NCBI RefSeq assembly: GCF_016908495.1
Contig: NZ_JAFBDZ010000002.1
Span: 744,001 to 808,000, forward strand
Source of the DNA: Rossellomorea pakistanensis
GTDB lineage: Bacteria; Bacillota; Bacilli; Bacillales; Bacillaceae_B
Direction of reading: 5' to 3'
Length of the DNA stretch: 64,000 nucleotides
The notes below the pieces were generated by a model that saw only the letters and a list, made by a program, of their open reading frames with translations, made no database searches and had not been told where the DNA came from. The position numbers and the translations under genes were made by a program. This document shows, piece by piece, positions 33,168 through 40,133 of the stretch (the stretch's first letter is position 1; every line of letters starts with the position of its first letter).

Positions 33168-33761
33168 TTGAAACAAAATATAACTACTCTTATACAACGG
33201 CTACCGAATCTTGAATCAGGTAGCCGTTTTATTTTGGGTGTCGATGGGTTAAGTCGGTCTGGAAAAACAACTTTTGTGAAAAGCCTTAGTATGAAGCTGG
33301 AAGAACAAAGTACCCAATTCTGTATTTTTCATATGGATGACTACATTGTAGAACGTAAGAAACGTTACAATACTGGTCACGAAGAATGGTTTGAGTATTA
33401 CAGCTTGCAGTGGGACATTGATTGGTTGAAGCACAATTTTTTCGTTAAGCTTAAAGGCTCTGATCAACTAACTCTTCCATTTTATGATCCTCAAACGGAT
33501 ACACATGGTCATAAAAATATTATTCTTCCTAAGACTTGTTTAATAATTATAGAGGGAGTTTTTCTGCATCGGAGAGAATGGAGAGACTACTTCGATTATT
33601 CCGTTTATCTAGACTGTCCGTGGGATAAAAGATTTTTACGGGAAAGTGAACAAACACAAAAGAATATGGCGAAGTTTGAAAATCGTTATTGGAAAGCGGA
33701 AGAGTACTATTTGAAGTTGGAGGATCCTGAAAATGGTGCGGATTTGGTGTTGGAGGGGTAG
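33168..33761 (+). CDS. Uridine kinase-like P-loop NTPase
   Basis: A 197-aa P-loop kinase resembling the uridine kinase/phosphoribulokinase group: Walker A GVDGLSRSGKTTFVKSL, the acidic substrate segment HMDDYIVERKK and a Walker B-like LIIIEGVFLHR. The substrate is not determined. The TTG start has GGGGGAAG eight bases upstream. Codons 10-21 form a perfect 10-bp hairpin (33196-33228) followed by TTTTATTTT, which looks like an intrinsic terminator inside the reading frame. Confidence 0.75.
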   Translation: MKQNITTLIQRLPNLESGSRFILGVDGLSRSGKTTFVKSLSMKLEEQSTQFCIFHMDDYIVERKKRYNTGHEEWFEYYSLQWDIDWLKHNFFVKLKGSDQLTLPFYDPQTDTHGHKNIILPKTCLIIIEGVFLHRREWRDYFDYSVYLDCPWDKRFLRESEQTQKNMAKFENRYWKAEEYYLKLEDPENGADLVLEG

Positions 33762-33867
33762 AATGTTTTAAACAATAAGTACGAGCTTAGGAACTAAAAG
33801 CGACTTCTACATCAGCTTGAATTTGACAGCTGGTGGGGTTATCGAATTTAGTAATTAATCCTATTGT

Positions 33868-33883
33868 TATAACCACGGTTATA
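33868..33883. promoter_or_regulatory. Palindrome TATAACC-AC-GGTTATA upstream of the small membrane gene
   Basis: A perfect 7-2-7 inverted repeat 18 bases before the start codon of the next gene, overlapping the likely transcription start region. It may be an operator; no matching regulator is known. Confidence 0.35.
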
Positions 33884-33900
33884 CGAAAGGAAAGTCACTT

Positions 33901-34221
33901 ATGTTAATGGGGATACTAGGTTCTACATATACCATACTGTTCGTAATACTTGCAGCTTTTGGTGTTAAACAAGTAACAAGATTAATACCAAATGACAAAA
34001 ATCACGAATGGCATTTTTTCTTTAAAGCTTTATTTCTAGGGGGAATATCTTCAATAGTTTTATATGTGAATTCTAGATATTTTTTGTTAGAATCATTTGC
34101 TAAAGCAGGAATAACCATCACTCTGCTACTATTAATTCTAATACCTGTGTTAATAGTTTTAAAGAATAGAAAGCCAGAATCCTATATTAGTTTAATTAAT
34201 CAAATCAATAAGTTTATTTAA
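33901..34221 (+). CDS. Small membrane protein, unknown function
   Basis: A 106-aa protein with three predicted membrane helices (about residues 5-22, 43-62 and 70-92) and a basic tail. No family is recognised. GAAAGGAAAG precedes the ATG; a second ATG six bases on could also serve. It is the last chromosomal gene before the prophage attachment site and is closed by a strong terminator. Confidence 0.65.
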   Translation: MLMGILGSTYTILFVILAAFGVKQVTRLIPNDKNHEWHFFFKALFLGGISSIVLYVNSRYFLLESFAKAGITITLLLLILIPVLIVLKNRKPESYISLINQINKFI

Positions 34222-34240
34222 AAGTTAAATAGTATGAAAA

Positions 34241-34276
34241 AAGCGAAAACCCCGTGATATAAAAGGGGTTTTCGCT
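34241..34276. terminator. Strong hairpin terminator at the chromosome-prophage border
   Basis: GCGAAAACCCC and GGGGTTTTCGC form an 11-bp stem around GTGATATAAAA, with an A run before and TTTAC after. It ends the small membrane gene and may also serve the minus-strand tRNA. Confidence 0.8.
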
Positions 34277-34288
34277 TTACTTATAATA

Positions 34289-34334
34289 CGTCCCAGGCGA
34301 GATTCGAACTCACGACCTACAGCTTAGGAGGCGG
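34289..34334 (-). other. attL: 3' remnant of tRNA-Arg(CCT)
   Basis: Read on the minus strand this is the 3' half of a tRNA: anticodon loop CTCCTAA (anticodon CCT), variable loop, T arm GTGAG-TTCGAAT-CTCGC and acceptor strand CTGGGAC plus G. Upstream of the anticodon loop there is no D arm or acceptor 5' strand, and the anticodon stem has a mismatch (ACCGC against GCTGT). This is the signature left when a phage integrates at the anticodon loop. The full tRNA should lie at the far end of the prophage, outside the window. Confidence 0.85.
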
Positions 34335-34481
34335 TCTTACGTGGTAGGAAGCACTCTGAACATATTAGATGAAACCTTGTTAAATTAATGTTTTTAGACT
34401 GTGAATATGATTAATTTGGTTGCTTTAAGTCGATTAGGGATGAGTTTCGACCCCAAACCGACCCCAAGGCAACCCCATTAT

Positions 34482-35648
34482 TTATGCTTTCTTTTCAAAG
34501 AAGGATTCAAAGTGAGTAGCTGCTGTTTTGTCAGCTTCTTCAAGTACATGACCGTATATGTTCATTGTCGTGGAAATATCAGCATGACCTAATCTTTCAC
34601 TGATAACCTTTGCGTGAACACCCTCATTAATTAAAAGTGTAGCAGAAGTATGCCTAAGATCATGAAAGCGAATATGCTTGAATTGATTACTTGTCGTAAA
34701 GCGTCGCCACCATTGACCAATGCTATCTGGCCGAATAGGTTTTCCAAATTCATTGGCGAATATAAAAAAGTGATCTGGCCACTCTAATAATTCTCCAACC
34801 TTTAGCTTTTCTTCTTTTCGTAAACGTTCTAATGTTTTTAACATGGTTAATAAAGTGTCAGGTACAGTAACTGTACGATCCTTTCCTGTCTTAGTTCCTT
34901 TTAGCTTTACACCTTCACCTTTTATTTCTGAAATCGCTTGTTCAATTCGTATAGTACCTTTTTCAAAGTTCAGGTGTTTCCATTCAAGAGCAGCAATTTC
35001 ACCTTCACGTGCGCCGGTTGATACAGCCATCATGATAAGAGTTTTCCAGAAAAGTGGTTTATTATCTAGTAAATTTAGTAACTCAGATAGTTCCTCTTTT
35101 GAATAGACCTCTGATTTCTTAGACTTTCCATTTGGCGGCTTGGCTCCAATGGCAGGGTTCTCCTTTATCAATTTCCATCGATGTGCACAAGAGAGGACGT
35201 TATTAAATGCCTTGTAACAATTTAGGATGGATGATGCAGATAGTTTTCCTTTCTTCCCATCAAGACGTTGACCGTCTTTTTTTAGATCGTTAACGAAGTT
35301 TACAACATGGATTGTTTTAATATCTTCCAGTTTAAAATGTCCGTATTTTGGGAGGATTCTATTATTCAAGATACTTACATAGTTTTGTAGGGTGTCTGGA
35401 GATAAAGTGTCTTTAGCATGTTTCTCTATCCACTGTGGATAAAATGCTGTTAATGTCATCTTATCCTCTGCCTTAAAAAACTTTCCTGTTAGGATTTCAG
35501 CCTCAAATACAGTAAGCATCTTCTTGGCTTCCTTCATATTTTTTGCTTTTACTGTTTTTCTTTCTCGAATTGGGGTGCCTTTGTCGTCATATCCCAGAAT
35601 AACTGTCAAACGATAGCTACCATTTTTGCGATCTTCAACATTAGCCAT
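34482..35648 (-). CDS. int: Tyrosine recombinase, phage integrase
   Basis: A 388-aa integrase. The N-terminal arm-binding domain (about 1-60) and SAM-like core-binding domain (about 65-155) precede a catalytic domain with the first Arg in STGAREGEIAALEW, HDLRHTSATLL at about 329-339, LGHADISTTMNIY and the nucleophile Tyr near 365. It recombines attP with the host tRNA-Arg. GAGGTG precedes the ATG. It is last in a minus-strand operon behind the ImmA-type gene and adjoins attL, the expected place. Confidence 0.95.
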   Translation of the reverse strand: MANVEDRKNGSYRLTVILGYDDKGTPIRERKTVKAKNMKEAKKMLTVFEAEILTGKFFKAEDKMTLTAFYPQWIEKHAKDTLSPDTLQNYVSILNNRILPKYGHFKLEDIKTIHVVNFVNDLKKDGQRLDGKKGKLSASSILNCYKAFNNVLSCAHRWKLIKENPAIGAKPPNGKSKKSEVYSKEELSELLNLLDNKPLFWKTLIMMAVSTGAREGEIAALEWKHLNFEKGTIRIEQAISEIKGEGVKLKGTKTGKDRTVTVPDTLLTMLKTLERLRKEEKLKVGELLEWPDHFFIFANEFGKPIRPDSIGQWWRRFTTSNQFKHIRFHDLRHTSATLLINEGVHAKVISERLGHADISTTMNIYGHVLEEADKTAATHFESFFEKKA

Positions 35649-35652
35649 ACAA

Positions 35653-36024
35653 TCACCTCATCATCATAAATGATTTTGTTCTTTTATTAGGAAGGTATGA
35701 TAAAACTTCCTCTATATCAGGAATTTGCACAATTAATTGCCTAACGACATATGGATCCACACCGTATTGATCAATACGTTTCTTTACAAGTTTTAAATTA
35801 ATCCCTAGTTGATGACCCTTTCTAATAAAGTCAGCTGCATAAATAGATGCACTCACGACTTCATCGTCAAATTCATCGCGTTCAAAAAATTCAAAAGGTG
35901 CTATTGGTGTATAAAAATAGAAATCTTTATCCCAATCAATTTCACCAGGTCTAAAAGTAAGTACGTACCAGTAAGGAATTACTTTCCCATCTACATCTTC
36001 GTAATAGAGTCTCTGCTGCGGCAT
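35653..36024 (-). CDS. Unknown prophage protein, paralogue of its neighbour
   Basis: A 123-aa protein of no recognised family. It shares with the next gene upstream a pattern of W-V near the start, IDW, a P-I-PF step, an acidic EFD stretch, GINL and KKR-Y, ending in an IPDIEEVL helix, so the two are paralogues. ATG 36024 is preferred over 36033 because AAAAGGATGAG then has normal spacing. It sits four bases before int in the same operon, so it probably belongs to the lysogeny or integration unit; the function is not known. Confidence 0.7.
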   Translation of the reverse strand: MPQQRLYYEDVDGKVIPYWYVLTFRPGEIDWDKDFYFYTPIAPFEFFERDEFDDEVVSASIYAADFIRKGHQLGINLKLVKKRIDQYGVDPYVVRQLIVQIPDIEEVLSYLPNKRTKSFMMMR

Positions 36025-36037
36025 TTGGCTCATCCTT

Positions 36038-36382
36038 TTATACAGTCATGTTTAAAATTTCTGCTATATCTTGAGTTAAAAGTACAAAATTTGATATTTC
36101 GTTTGATTTTGCATCATATTTCTCTAACCTTTTTTTAATTCTGCATAAATTAATTCCAAAACTATTTGATTCAGTACCAAGCGTTAAATCTCCCATATTA
36201 ATAGATAAATTCATATCAAATTGGTCAAATTCCTCTGCATTGTGTTCATCAAAGGGTTGCTGTATGGGTACATGAAGTATATTCTCATTCCAATCAATGG
36301 TACTTCTTTTTACATCTATAACGAACCAAATTGGTAAGGTTCCATCATGATGATAATGGGAGTAGACTTTGTGATGGATCAA
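36038..36382 (-). CDS. Unknown prophage protein, paralogue of its neighbour
   Basis: A 114-aa protein related to the gene just downstream (shared DG--P-W-V, IDWNEN, GINLCRIKKRLEKY and QDIAEIL). No known domain was recognised. The TTG start overlaps the TGA stop of the ImmA-type gene and has AGGTG upstream, implying translational coupling. Pairing with an ImmA-type protease and integrase recalls immunity operons of integrative elements, but neither protein has an HTH typical of ImmR. Confidence 0.65.
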   Translation of the reverse strand: MIHHKVYSHYHHDGTLPIWFVIDVKRSTIDWNENILHVPIQQPFDEHNAEEFDQFDMNLSINMGDLTLGTESNSFGINLCRIKKRLEKYDAKSNEISNFVLLTQDIAEILNMTV

Positions 36383-37005
36383 TTAAAAACACCTGCCTGA
36401 TTTTTTTTAAATGCTAAAGCTCTTTCGACTATTTCATTAGTATGACTAGGAAATTTTCTAGGGGGAATCCCCTTTGAATAGTTATAAACCGGTTCTTTTC
36501 TCTTTCTTAGCTCTTCATCTGATTTTGCTTGAAGTAACTTATTTCTAAACTGTCGTAGTCGAGTTTTTGCAAATTCCTCAGTAACTTTAAACTTGTCCAT
36601 GATAAAAGGAATGCCAGCTGCAACATCTAAATTAGCAATTTCGTATTTTAATAGCATGAAAGTAGGTATAGCACAGTGTAATGCAAAGTTTTCCGCCTTA
36701 TTTTCTTGAAGTAACTTAAATGTCTTCGCCATCTTCGTCTGATTACCTGGGTGAAGGAGAGAATGACAAAGTTCGTGAAAAAACTGTTCTCTTTGCTTAG
36801 TAATAATTTTTCTTGAATCAACATTAATAGCGCGTATTCCCGAAATATTAAGGTTATAAGAAGGACCCTTTTTATTTGAAAGAGATATACTTAAGTATCT
36901 CGAAATCGCTTTTTCATTAATTTCTTCTGGAACTAATATTCCCATTTGTTGATAAAACTCTTGAATCCATTCTTCTAGATGTGTTTTTACATATTTGCAG
37001 CTCAC
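36379..37005 (-). CDS. ImmA/IrrE family metallopeptidase
   Basis: A 208-aa zinc protease. The HExxH motif is FHELCHSLLHPG (about residues 91-102) and the third ligand Glu is probably in ENKAENFALH, about 30 residues on. ImmA-type proteases cleave phage or element repressors to trigger induction. The CI-like repressor at 38998-39363 is the natural candidate substrate, though the genes are not adjacent. The GTG start follows GAGGTG. An SOS-box-like sequence lies 20 bases upstream. It is first of four genes ending with int. Confidence 0.85.
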   Translation of the reverse strand: MSCKYVKTHLEEWIQEFYQQMGILVPEEINEKAISRYLSISLSNKKGPSYNLNISGIRAINVDSRKIITKQREQFFHELCHSLLHPGNQTKMAKTFKLLQENKAENFALHCAIPTFMLLKYEIANLDVAAGIPFIMDKFKVTEEFAKTRLRQFRNKLLQAKSDEELRKRKEPVYNYSKGIPPRKFPSHTNEIVERALAFKKNQAGVFN

Positions 37006-37024
37006 TGTGAATTCACCTCGGTGT

Positions 37025-37038
37025 AGAATGTATGTTCG
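37025..37038. promoter_or_regulatory. SOS/LexA-box-like site before the ImmA-type gene
   Basis: AGAATGTATGTTCG matches the Bacillus LexA box CGAACATATGTTCG at 11 of 14 positions (12 if A/G is allowed at position 6). A similar sequence lies at 38286-38299 in the same relation to another minus-strand gene. Confidence 0.45.
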
Positions 37039-37106
37039 TATTAAAGCTATAAAGTTGCCCTATCCTAAAGATAGGGCTGTTAAAATGTAAACAAAATAAT
37101 GCTTTT

Positions 37107-37135
37107 TGAATAATTTATTACATGTTAAGATAATA
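37107..37135 (+). promoter_or_regulatory. Promoter of the 55-aa prophage gene
   Basis: TTGAAT (37107-37112), 17 bases, GATAAT (37130-37135), 23 bases before the start codon. Confidence 0.5.
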
Positions 37136-37158
37136 ATAATAATATGGGAGGTGTTAGG

Positions 37159-37326
37159 ATGTTTAATAATAATAAAAATGATCTATTTAATAAATTTGCG
37201 AAAAAGATCATTGATCAAGAACATAAAAACGATCAATTTTATGATAAAACAAGACAAAACATTTCTTCCCATAAGAAACAAATGATGAAAAGAAGAGAGG
37301 CTTTTAGCCTTATTCGAAATAAATAG
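37159..37326 (+). CDS. Small basic prophage protein, unknown
   Basis: A 55-aa, Lys/Asn-rich, probably helical protein (begins MFNNNKNDLFNKFAKKII). GGGAGGTG lies eight bases before ATG 37159, and a sigma-A-like promoter is upstream, so expression from the lysogen is likely. Its 3' end overlaps the convergent 319-aa gene by 17 bases. No family recognised. Confidence 0.5.
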   Translation: MFNNNKNDLFNKFAKKIIDQEHKNDQFYDKTRQNISSHKKQMMKRREAFSLIRNK

Positions 37327-38269
37327 CTATTGGTGAAATAATTAAGTCGCCTTTCTTAATTATTCCTAAAGGACTTAATACACTATTTAATATTGCAGGG
37401 ATTTCAAAGAAGGGGTCCTTATTAAATTCGGGCATATTTGTATCTGTTATTTTTTTAGTCACTTTTCCTACCAAGGTTACCGTTAAGCTAGAGCTTGCGC
37501 CTCCATATTTAAACATTAATTCATTTGCTTTCTCTCTTAAATATTCATTTTTTAATGGGGCAATAGCATTTCCAATTACAATAAATGATTCCATGGGTAA
37601 AATATCAATTAAGTAGTTTATTGATTTTTCAATTTTCTCAAACTCTTCTTTTTTATCTTTTTTTATCTTATCCATCTTAGATTGCTCTTGATTAATCAAA
37701 GCCTTTTGTCTCGTTCTTTCTTGCTTGTTAGGAGTACTGTCTATTTCTTTTATTAAAGATTGCATTTCTTTATCTGTTTGCATGAACATAAAATCTATTA
37801 AAGTTTGAGGTTGTATAATTTTCTTTAAATACTTAAAGTCAATTATTTTAAAATTTGACTTTACCTTTACCATTTTCCCTTCCATTTCACCACTTGCAAT
37901 TTCATGCATTTTTCCTTCATCTTCTAATTGAGTAACAAAAGCTTCTAAAGCATTATCGTGCAGTTGTTTTGAAATTATTTCTTTTCCACTTTCTATCTGA
38001 GTCATTACTGATTTTTCAGTAGCGAATTTTCCTGGTTGAATTACTACCTTAAATTCACCTTCTGGTGTTTTTAATAATACTGGAATTTCAAATTTTCCTG
38101 ATTTAAGTTTTGCTTCAAAGGAAGTTCTACTTTGAAATCCATTAGCCTCTTCGTTAGTATCTTGAATTTCTTCTCCTCTTTCATTACTAGTTGCAGTTGG
38201 TAGCCCATCATTATGTTGAGCGATATAAGAATGTAGTATTCCGGTATCTAAATAAATAATTTCTTTCAT
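37310..38269 (-). CDS. Unknown 319-aa prophage protein (DUF6414-like?)
   Basis: Begins MKEIIYLDTGILHSYIAQHN, an opening that recalls the DUF6414 group from memory; this is tentative. There follow a mixed alpha/beta region, a long charged helical stretch (about residues 185-230, QERTRQKALINQEQSKMDK) and a hydrophobic C-terminal domain. There is no signal peptide. AAGGGGG precedes the ATG, and an SOS-like box lies just upstream. As a non-essential gene within the lysogeny arm it could be a lysogenic-conversion or phage-exclusion gene, which is inference only. Confidence 0.65.
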   Translation of the reverse strand: MKEIIYLDTGILHSYIAQHNDGLPTATSNERGEEIQDTNEEANGFQSRTSFEAKLKSGKFEIPVLLKTPEGEFKVVIQPGKFATEKSVMTQIESGKEIISKQLHDNALEAFVTQLEDEGKMHEIASGEMEGKMVKVKSNFKIIDFKYLKKIIQPQTLIDFMFMQTDKEMQSLIKEIDSTPNKQERTRQKALINQEQSKMDKIKKDKKEEFEKIEKSINYLIDILPMESFIVIGNAIAPLKNEYLREKANELMFKYGGASSSLTVTLVGKVTKKITDTNMPEFNKDPFFEIPAILNSVLSPLGIIKKGDLIISPIAIYFE

Positions 38270-38285
38270 TGGTAAATTCCCCCTT

Positions 38286-38299
38286 GGAATATATGTTCG
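38286..38299. promoter_or_regulatory. SOS/LexA-box-like site before the 319-aa gene
   Basis: GGAATATATGTTCG differs from CGAACATATGTTCG at two positions. It lies 17 bases before the start codon of the minus-strand 319-aa gene. Confidence 0.45.
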
Positions 38300-38315
38300 A
38301 TTTGTTTTTTAAAAG

Positions 38316-38336
38316 AAAAGCCCGAAAAAGGGCTAA
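38316..38336 (-). terminator. Terminator of the prophage lipoprotein gene
   Basis: On the minus strand AGCCC, TTTTTC loop and GGGCT followed by TTTCTTTT, directly after the lipoprotein stop codon. Confidence 0.65.
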
Positions 38337-38341
38337 GTACT

Positions 38342-38857
38342 CTATGATTTTTCTTCGATTTTGTATTTTGCTTCTACGAATGTAACAGGCATTTTTGCTG
38401 GGTCATTACCTTCGAATTGAACAGCAGTTACTGTATATTCACCTGGATCTAACAGTTCCTCTTGAAGGTCTAAAGATGTTTGGTTCATCTCACCAAATTG
38501 ATCGGTAGTTAGAAACTTTTTGTTTATGTAAATGAACGTTTCCTTATCACCTTGGAAGTTTTCAGCATCTAAACCAATTTGAATTAACATATCATCCTCG
38601 TTCACAAACAAAACAGGAACATTTCCATTAGATGAATCTCCAGCTGGTGTACTAACTAAAATAGACGCATCACCAACAGGTTGAGCATTTTCTGGGAATG
38701 GGTATTTACTATCCGACTCTTCTGTACTTTCGGTTTCAACTTCCTCACTGGAAGCTTTTTCTTTGGAATCAGGATTTTCCTTTTTTGATTCTTCGGAAGT
38801 ACAAGCACCTAGAAGAAATAACGAAAGAGTAAATATAAACAAAAATAGCTTTTTCAT
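38342..38857 (-). CDS. Prophage lipoprotein
   Basis: A 171-aa lipoprotein: signal peptide MKKLFLFIFTLSLFLLGAC with lipobox LGAC, an acidic Ser/Glu/Lys linker (about residues 22-52) and a beta-rich domain (PFPENAQPVGDASILVSTP onward) ending in KYKIEEKS. The family is not recognised. AAGGGGAG precedes the ATG. A surface lipoprotein next to a phage repressor is a common place for superinfection-exclusion or conversion genes; no motif proves that here. Monocistronic, between two terminators. Confidence 0.75.
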   Translation of the reverse strand: MKKLFLFIFTLSLFLLGACTSEESKKENPDSKEKASSEEVETESTEESDSKYPFPENAQPVGDASILVSTPAGDSSNGNVPVLFVNEDDMLIQIGLDAENFQGDKETFIYINKKFLTTDQFGEMNQTSLDLQEELLDPGEYTVTAVQFEGNDPAKMPVTFVEAKYKIEEKS

Positions 38858-38991
38858 TCTTTGAAACTCCCCTTTAATTTTTGTTATGAAACTTTTATAT
38901 TTAAATAGCCTAATAGACTATTGATAACAGAATGCATAAATAAATAGTTTGGTAAAATCGACAAATATTGACTGTTATGTATCAAAGAAAA

Positions 38992-39016
38992 GACACGTTA
39001 TTTATCCGTGTCATTT
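38992..39016. terminator. Terminator at the end of the repressor gene
   Basis: GACACG and CGTGTC pair around a 9-base loop; A and T runs flank both sides, so it can serve either strand. It overlaps the repressor stop codon. Confidence 0.65.
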
Positions 39017-39363
39017 TTTTTAGCTTTTTTCCTTAAATGTTCAATTTGGTTTTTGATGAATTCAATATCGTCTTCATCTAGACCTTCCATATCGAAGAAG
39101 TGGATTGAATCACCCTCTTCTAAAGGGAGTTTTTTTAGTTTTTCCTCATTTGAATTAGAAGGATCATCTGTTCTTCCATGCAGAAAATCTGTAGAACAGT
39201 CCAATGCATCAGCTAACTTTGCGACATCACTTTGAGAAGGCTCAGTGTAACCTCTTTCCCAATTGGAAATAACTTGCGAAGAAACATTAACCTTTTTAGC
39301 AAGGTCTTCTTGTCTGAGGTTTTTTTCTTTTCGTCTATTTTTTATTCTTTTTCCGATATCCAT
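38998..39363 (-). CDS. CI-like phage repressor (HTH_3/XRE)
   Basis: A 121-aa repressor. The N-terminal HTH (about residues 2-56) reads RIKNRRKEKNLRQEDLAKKV, then VSSQVISNWERGYTEPS. The C-terminal part (DEDDIEFIKNQIEHLRKK) is a short acidic helical oligomerisation segment without a LexA-type peptidase. ATG 39363 follows AGAGGTTG, better than the start eight codons upstream. It is divergent from the Cro-like gene over a region with TAACGG-type operators. Without a self-cleaving domain, inactivation could depend on the ImmA-type protease or on the antirepressor. Confidence 0.9.
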   Translation of the reverse strand: MDIGKRIKNRRKEKNLRQEDLAKKVNVSSQVISNWERGYTEPSQSDVAKLADALDCSTDFLHGRTDDPSNSNEEKLKKLPLEEGDSIHFFDMEGLDEDDIEFIKNQIEHLRKKAKKNDTDK

Positions 39364-39410
39364 AAAATCAACCTCTATTAACATCAATTATTACTAATTT
39401 TAACACCTAG

Positions 39411-39513
39411 TAACGGCATTAGATACTTAACTAACGGTATATGAGAAAATATTTTCAAAAAGTGTTGACATTAACGGAATTCGTTATTAATATGTAATTA
39501 ACGGATAACGTTA
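39411..39513. promoter_or_regulatory. Lysis-lysogeny switch: PR promoter and TAACGG operators
   Basis: TTGACA (39465-39470), 17 bases, TAATAT (39488-39493) form the rightward promoter. TAACGGAATTCGTTA (39472-39486) lies in its spacer and TAACGGATAACGTTA (39499-39513) just downstream. Half sites TAACGG at 39411 and 39432 face the repressor gene. All share TAACG-N5-CGTTA symmetry, so CI and Cro probably bind them. Confidence 0.75.
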
Positions 39514-39531
39514 GTGATTGGAGGTGACAAC

Positions 39532-39768
39532 ATGATTCACAAAAATGTCGAACGAATTAGGGAAGCAAAAGGTGTTTCGAAAACTCACTTAGCAAAAAAA
39601 TTAGGTATGTCATTACAGGGATATAGACACATAGAAAGTGGTTCAACCCGGTTAGATGTTGAAAGATTAAAAGTAATTTCTATAGCTCTAGGAGTAGAGC
39701 CAGGTGTTTTTTATGATACTAAACTAACGGAATCCGTTATCAAACAATTAAGTATTAACACTGCCTAA
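39532..39768 (+). CDS. Cro-like HTH protein
   Basis: A 78-aa XRE-type DNA-binding protein: helix-turn-helix VSKTHLAKKLGMSLQGYRHI, about residues 16-35. ATG 39532 is preferred since GGAGGTGACAAC precedes it. It is divergent from the repressor and the first gene of the rightward early operon, the normal place of Cro. Its own coding end contains another operator, TAACGGAATCCGTTA. Confidence 0.82.
   Translation: MIHKNVERIREAKGVSKTHLAKKLGMSLQGYRHIESGSTRLDVERLKVISIALGVEPGVFYDTKLTESVIKQLSINTA
39725..39739. promoter_or_regulatory. Intragenic operator in the Cro-like gene
   Basis: TAACGGAATCCGTTA differs by one base from the operator at 39472-39486. Lying 230 bases downstream inside the gene, it could support looping or a roadblock. 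Confidence 0.6.
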
Positions 39769-39783
39769 CAAGGAGGTAACACC

Positions 39784-39960
39784 ATGAACCTCGCAGAGCA
39801 AACCTTGAAGGCGCAAATCAAATACATGGTTTTAGAATCCGCAATGATGATCCAAGACGGTTACACCGACCAAGATGTAATTAACCGTCTGATGGAAATT
39901 GTTGAGTTGCTGGATTATTTACCACAAAGGGAGGTGAAATTATGCAACGACGAACTCTAA
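39784..39960 (+). CDS. Small prophage protein, unknown (58 aa)
   Basis: ATG 39784 follows AAGGAGGTAACACC. The 58-aa product (starts MNLAEQTLKAQIKYMVLESA) looks mostly helical and acidic. Its end overlaps the next gene by 19 bases, within which AAAGGGAGGTG serves the excisionase-like gene. Similar small genes follow cro in many Bacillus phages, but no function is known. Confidence 0.65.
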   Translation: MNLAEQTLKAQIKYMVLESAMMIQDGYTDQDVINRLMEIVELLDYLPQREVKLCNDEL

Positions 39961-40133
39961 AGGTTCAAGAGGTTGCTGACTACCTGGGAGTACATCAAGA
40001 CACCATCTACACAATGGTTAGAGAAAAACAAATTCCTCATTTCAAAGTGCGTCGCAGAATCCTTTTCACAGTTGAAAGTATTGATGCTTGGATTCGCGAG
40101 AGAGAATCAGAAATAACTAAGGAGGCTATCTAA
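39942..40133 (+). CDS. Excisionase-like HTH_17 DNA-binding protein
   Basis: A 63-aa winged-helix protein of the excisionase/MerR-like HTH_17 group: LKVQEVADYLGVHQDTIYTM (about residues 5-24), VREKQIPHFKVRRRI, FTVESIDAWIRERE. It may be the Xis directing excision with Int, or another early regulator. AAAGGGAGGTG precedes the ATG and its stop overlaps the antirepressor start. Confidence 0.8.
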   Translation: MQRRTLKVQEVADYLGVHQDTIYTMVREKQIPHFKVRRRILFTVESIDAWIRERESEITKEAI

